Shown: piece by piece, positions 60,387 through 64,000 of the stretch | Layout of the letters: the number at the start of each line of letters is the position of its first letter | How positions within the stretch are numbered: the first letter of the stretch is position 1 | Notes under the pieces: model-generated | Databases searched by the model: none | Told to the model about the DNA's origin: nothing | Seen by the model: the letters and a program-made list of their open reading frames with translations, nothing else | Translations under genes and position numbers: made by a program | NCBI RefSeq assembly: GCF_001975825.1 | Contig: NZ_MTKN01000020.1 | Location: 1 to 64,000 of the forward strand | Length of the DNA stretch: 64,000 nucleotides | Reading direction: 5' to 3' | From: [Flexibacter] sp. ATCC 35208 | Lineage (GTDB): Bacteria > Bacteroidota > Bacteroidia > Chitinophagales > Chitinophagaceae

Positions 60387-60677
60387 TTACGAAGAACTTT
60401 TAAGCTTCTTTACCTCAGCAACGAATTCTTTCGAAGGTTTGAATGCAGGAATAAAGTGCTCTGGAATTTCTACCGCCACATTCTTCTTGATGTTACGACC
60501 AATCTTGGCCGCTCTCTTCTTTGTAATAAAGCTACCAAAACCTCTAATATAGATATGCTCGCCATTAGCCAACGCTTCCTTGACCTCCTTAAACATGGCT
60601 TCTAGTGTTACTAACACATCTACTTTAGGTATGCCGGTTTTTTCAGCAATATTGTTAATTAAGTCAGCTTTTCTCAT
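60387..60677 (-). CDS. HU/IHF family DNA-binding protein
   Basis: 96-aa nucleoid protein with the complete HU fold: MRKADLINNIAEKTGIPKVDV at the start, the GFGSFITKKRAAKIGRN saddle motif, and the DNA-bending arm where the usual RNP loop Pro lies in VEIPEHFIPAFKPSKEF. It bends and compacts DNA. A -7 element TAATTTTG (minus strand, 60703-60710) lies about 26 bp before the ATG. Confidence 0.94.
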   Translation of the reverse strand: MRKADLINNIAEKTGIPKVDVLVTLEAMFKEVKEALANGEHIYIRGFGSFITKKRAAKIGRNIKKNVAVEIPEHFIPAFKPSKEFVAEVKKLKSSS

Positions 60678-61196
60678 AATTGAAGCGAAGGATTACTTGT
60701 CCCAAAATTATTTAATTTTTTTTAATTGCTGAATTTTAAGCAAATAAATTTTATCTTTTTTTCTTATACCTTATATCTTTTTAATAATCACTCTACAAGT
60801 CTTTGTGTACTAAGCTTTAACGAATTTTATAGCATTGGGTACAACTTTAGCAAAGGTCATATTCTGTGATCAGTATATGCTCACATCGATAGGTATGAAG
60901 CAGAATATTTCACTAAACCACTACTTAACGAATATACAAAAAATAATATTCATTTTGTCTTTTTTTTCTGCTCTTAATGAAAAAGTTGTGTTCATTTTAG
61001 CAAAATCAAATTCGGGATCCTACCTAAATATAACGCATTTATCTACACATTAGTCTATTTATCAGCTAGTTCTGTTAAAAAAGTATTCAGATGAACGGTT
61101 ATTTTCATATGTGATAGATGATTATATATATTTTCACCGCACCTCCCTTTTCATCTACTCATTTTATCATTCCCGACTCGCTTATCTTTGCATTTC
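60678..61196. other. AT-rich divergent intergenic region between HU and mutY
   Basis: This 519-bp stretch has no convincing gene. It carries a -7 element for HU (minus strand, 60703-60710) and TATCTTTG (61183-61190) seven bases before the mutY ATG. A 72-codon frame at 60835-61053 has no protein-like features. Confidence 0.6.
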
Positions 61197-62261
61197 ATGA
61201 AACAATTTTTCACTAGCGCCCTCCTCGAATGGAATCGTGATGATAATTCACGCTCAATGCCATGGAAAGGCGAAAAGGACCCCTATCGGATATGGCTGTC
61301 TGAAATCATCCTTCAACAAACCCGCGTGGAACAAGGATGGGCTTATTACGAGAAATTTATACAGGCTTACCCTACCGTACAGCAGTTAGCCGCTGCTCCG
61401 GAAGAAGAAGTATTCCGCCTCTGGCAGGGATTGGGTTACTATGCCCGTTGTAAAAATATGCTGGCAGCCGCCCGCCAGATCGTTTCCCAGTATCACGGGC
61501 ACTTCCCCAATACCTACGAGGCCATTCAGTCCCTCAAAGGTATTGGCCCTTACACCTCCGCTGCTATTGCTTCCTTTGCGTTCAACCTTCCACATGCTGT
61601 GCTGGATGGCAACGTATTCCGTGTACTTTCCCGCTTCTTTGACATCGATACACCTATAGATAGCACCGCCGGCAAAAAACAGTTCGCTACCCTGGCTGCC
61701 GAACTTCTCCCCCATGGAGAATCAGCTACTTATAACCAGAGTATCATGGACTTTGGCGCTGTTGTATGTAAACCTCAGCAACCCGCCTGCAAATCATGCC
61801 CCCTGGCTAAAAAGTGTAAAGCCCTTCACCTGGGCCTTATTAGCCTGCTACCAGTAAAGGCAAAAAAACTAGTGATCAAAAAACGCTACTTCAACTACCT
61901 GATTGTAAGACATAAAGACGATTTCTATATCCGTAAGCGTACGGAAAACGATATCTGGCAAAACCTACATGAGTTCGTACTCATCGAAACCAGCACACCT
62001 GCCGATATCAGTGAAATAAAAAAACTCCCCGCATTCAAAGAAAAAGTAGGAGATATACGTTATAACATAGATGCAGTGTCCGCCTCGTCTAAACAGCAGT
62101 TGACCCATCAAACCATCTATAGTCAGTTCATTATGCTGTCAGTGACTAAAAAGCCTGAGATGCCCGGCTATACAGCAGTTCCTCAGGATCAACTGGATAG
62201 GTATGCATTCCCAAAAACCATTACAGACTTCCTGAAACGTGGCGAATTGAGCTTGTTCTGA
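61197..62261 (+). CDS. mutY: A/G-specific adenine glycosylase
   Basis: 354-aa DNA repair enzyme removing adenine opposite 8-oxoguanine. Helix-hairpin-helix glycosylase core with catalytic Glu in WLSEIILQQTRVEQ (about 33-46), HhH LKGIGPYTSAAIASFAF, catalytic Asp in AVLDGNVFRVLSRFF, the 4Fe-4S ligands C-x6-C-x2-C-x5-C in VCKPQQPACKSCPLAKKC, and a C-terminal NUDIX-like 8-oxoG recognition domain (about 225-350). The ATG at 61197 is used instead of the in-frame TTG at 61188, which lies inside the -7 element. Confidence 0.95.
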   Translation: MKQFFTSALLEWNRDDNSRSMPWKGEKDPYRIWLSEIILQQTRVEQGWAYYEKFIQAYPTVQQLAAAPEEEVFRLWQGLGYYARCKNMLAAARQIVSQYHGHFPNTYEAIQSLKGIGPYTSAAIASFAFNLPHAVLDGNVFRVLSRFFDIDTPIDSTAGKKQFATLAAELLPHGESATYNQSIMDFGAVVCKPQQPACKSCPLAKKCKALHLGLISLLPVKAKKLVIKKRYFNYLIVRHKDDFYIRKRTENDIWQNLHEFVLIETSTPADISEIKKLPAFKEKVGDIRYNIDAVSASSKQQLTHQTIYSQFIMLSVTKKPEMPGYTAVPQDQLDRYAFPKTITDFLKRGELSLF

Positions 62262-62439
62262 TGCAAAAACTCTCTGAGGACAAAGTGCGCCCAACTTGCT
62301 GCGGCAAGGTATTTGAAGCTAAAACTAGTCAGCATTTTTTTCACAACGATTTGAAAAAAATGTTAACTTTAAGAAGGTTGTTTATTTAAAGAAACAGTAT
62401 ATTTCCATCGTTAAAATCAATAGATTAAAACCTGCAACA

Positions 62440-62895
62440 ATGAGAGGTGTTAATAAAGTAATCCTGATTGGCAACTTGGGTAGAGATCCGGATGTACAGT
62501 TTTTAGAAGGCAATATCGCAGTAGCTAAATTTTCTCTGGCTACTACGGAGACATTTAAGGACAGGGCCGGTAAACTGATCTCCCAAACAGAATGGCACAC
62601 GGTAGTTTTATGGCGTGGACTGGCAGAATTAGCGCAGAAATACCTGCACAAAGGCAGCCTGGTTTACATTGAAGGACGTCTGCGCACACGTAGCTGGGAA
62701 GATAAGGAAGGAAATAAAAAATTTGCTACCGAAGTTGTAGGTGATAACCTCGTTATGCTGGATAAACGCATGGATCTTAATAATTCAGAGCATGCCATCC
62801 ATCATAGTAATACAGGCAGCACTACCGGTGACAATTTCCCCAATATGGACATCCCCCCCCAAATTAGTGACGCAGCTGACGATCTGCCCTTTTAA
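62440..62895 (+). CDS. ssb: Single-stranded DNA-binding protein
   Basis: 151-aa tetrameric SSB. OB fold (1-105, RGVNKVILIGNLGRDPDVQF and EWHTVVLWRGLAELAQKYLHKGSLVYIEGRLRTR), a disordered linker and the acidic partner-binding tail DAADDLPF. It lies between mutY and gldE, the typical Bacteroidota order. Confidence 0.96.
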   Translation: MRGVNKVILIGNLGRDPDVQFLEGNIAVAKFSLATTETFKDRAGKLISQTEWHTVVLWRGLAELAQKYLHKGSLVYIEGRLRTRSWEDKEGNKKFATEVVGDNLVMLDKRMDLNNSEHAIHHSNTGSTTGDNFPNMDIPPQISDAADDLPF

Positions 62896-63062
62896 ACTAT
62901 CCAATTAAAATATTAATTCTTTTTGCTTGATAACCCCGTAATGGGGTATTACTTATATTTGCATATAGGGAAAGCGATTCAATTTAATACCTGAATTTCT
63001 TTCCCATTTTTTTGGAACCTGCTTTGCAGTGTAATGCTGGTTTTTAATTCCTTAACGAAAAG

Positions 63063-64000
63063 TTGAACAATTTGTACACCTATCCGGCAAGCATTATTTC
63101 TGGTAAGCTCACCCTGTTACAAGCCTCGGCACCAATTGCCACGCCAAACGTGGTGATTTACCTGCTTGTAATCTTCATACTCTTACTCCTGGCTTTCATC
63201 GTCTCCGGCGCAGAAGTAGCCTTCTTCTCCCTGAATTACAAGGACCTGAACGCTCTGAAAACCAGGCAAAACACCAGTGGAAAACTCATTACCAAACTCC
63301 TGGAAAAGCCCCGCTCCCTGCTGGCATCCCTCCAGATAGCAGGTATACTCCTTTCCCTGGCATTCATCATGGTGACCAGCTACCTCATCACCCAAATGGA
63401 AGACCTGCAGACCCTGCCTGTCGTTTCCTTCGTGGTGCGCATAGCCATCATCATCTTTGTACTCCTCTTCTTTGGCCAGGTACTCCCCAGGGTATGGGCC
63501 GCCCAAAACAACATTCGCTTTGCTACCTACTTCGCCTGGTTTGTAAGCATTATTCATGCTACCCTCGAACCAGTCAGCGACTTCTATGTAAGCATGAGCG
63601 AAAGCATCGAAGCCCGCTTCTTCCATCGTGGCAGCGGCGCTGTCAACTACCAGGAAATAGACGAAGCCATCGAAATGAGTGTGGACCCGACCGCCTCACA
63701 GGAGGAAAAAAACATCCTGAAAGGCATCCTGAAGTTTGGCAATATCACCGTAAAACAAATCATGCATACCCGTCTGGATGTGCACGGTGTGGAATACGAC
63801 GCCCCTTTCGATGTAGTTGTCAAACATGTAGCTGACCTCCACTATTCCCGCCTGCCTGTTTACAAAGGCAATCTGGACAATATCGTTGGCGTTATACATA
63901 CCAAAGACCTGCTCCCACACCTTGACAAAGGCAATACTTTTGACTGGCATACCGTAATGCGCCAGCCATTCTTCGTTCACGGCCACAAGCTCATCGAAGA
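63063..64000 (+). CDS. gldE: Gliding motility-associated protein GldE, partial (runs off the window)
   Basis: At least 312 codons are seen. A hydrophobic N-terminus and DUF21/CNNM-type membrane domain (about 25-185, LLLAFIVSGAEVAFFSLNYKDLNAL) precede CBS-pair sequences (IMHTRLDVHGVEYDAPF, LHYSRLPVYKGNLDNIVGVIHTKDLL). The family is the HlyC/CorC-like GldE, which in Flavobacterium is needed with GldD for type IX secretion and gliding. No ATG is available after the in-frame stop; TTG at 63063 is the most likely start. A TATATTTG -7 element lies at 62954-62961. The 3' end lies outside the window. Confidence 0.88.
   Translation, partial: MNNLYTYPASIISGKLTLLQASAPIATPNVVIYLLVIFILLLLAFIVSGAEVAFFSLNYKDLNALKTRQNTSGKLITKLLEKPRSLLASLQIAGILLSLAFIMVTSYLITQMEDLQTLPVVSFVVRIAIIIFVLLFFGQVLPRVWAAQNNIRFATYFAWFVSIIHATLEPVSDFYVSMSESIEARFFHRGSGAVNYQEIDEAIEMSVDPTASQEEKNILKGILKFGNITVKQIMHTRLDVHGVEYDAPFDVVVKHVADLHYSRLPVYKGNLDNIVGVIHTKDLLPHLDKGNTFDWHTVMRQPFFVHGHKLIE

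Overview
The window looks like chromosome of a Bacteroidota bacterium of the Chitinophaga/Chitinophagaceae type. I infer this from lineage-typical genes (gldE after ssb, an IPExxxVDY-family protein, a DUF5522 protein, a Rho factor with a long acidic insert, a GH92 mannosidase, a 31-aa AURKAIP1/COX24-domain protein, FtsX-type ABC permeases of about 800 aa) and from promoters of the Bacteroidota form TAnnTTTG, often placed only a few bases before the start codon. No rRNA, CRISPR array, prophage or complete insertion sequence was seen.

Layout. 0-8.5 kb: tryptophan 2,3-dioxygenase and an Lrp regulator; an unusual tRNA-like RNA with its own promoter and terminator; trmB with an overlapping DUF5522 gene; an IPExxxVDY protein; pterin-carbinolamine dehydratase; a 7TM LytS-type kinase with its LytTR regulator; rho. 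8.5-16.5 kb: asnS, a lone exbD, a 2OG-Fe(II) oxygenase, a chromate transporter, then a DNA-damage/stress group (Ku, a small conserved protein, topoisomerase IB, a YciE ferritin-like protein, a proline-rich peptide). 16.7-22.5 kb: a two-component island of two kinases, two single-domain receivers and a sigma-54 activator, with an iron-permease-like protein between. 22.5-23.35 kb: a gene-free stretch rich in hairpins. 23.35-28.4 kb: a DbpA-like helicase, gpsA, a GH92 mannosidase and a Lys/Ala-rich basic protein.

28.7-47 kb is the most striking region: an efflux locus on the minus strand with two membrane-fusion adaptors, one TolC-type channel, two ABC ATPases and four FtsX/MacB-type permeases, divergent from a sigma-54 activator and its NtrY-like kinase. 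The intergenic space holds a sigma-54-like -24/-12 promoter aimed at the efflux operon and two related 16-bp sites exactly 21 bp apart at enhancer distance. This gives a coherent model in which the kinase and activator switch on the exporter.

47-64 kb is mostly housekeeping: nadB, a lipid A-type acyltransferase, a BON lipoprotein, an SDR, an MBL-rhodanese protein with a nearby ArsR regulator, tsaB, a 3-hydroxyacyl-CoA dehydrogenase-like protein, ridA, an L,D-transpeptidase, RNase G, the 31-aa protein, a TPR protein, HU, mutY, ssb and the start of gldE. Two identical 102-bp elements with 17-bp terminal inverted repeats lie 5.5 kb apart here; one supplies the last codons of the L,D-transpeptidase.
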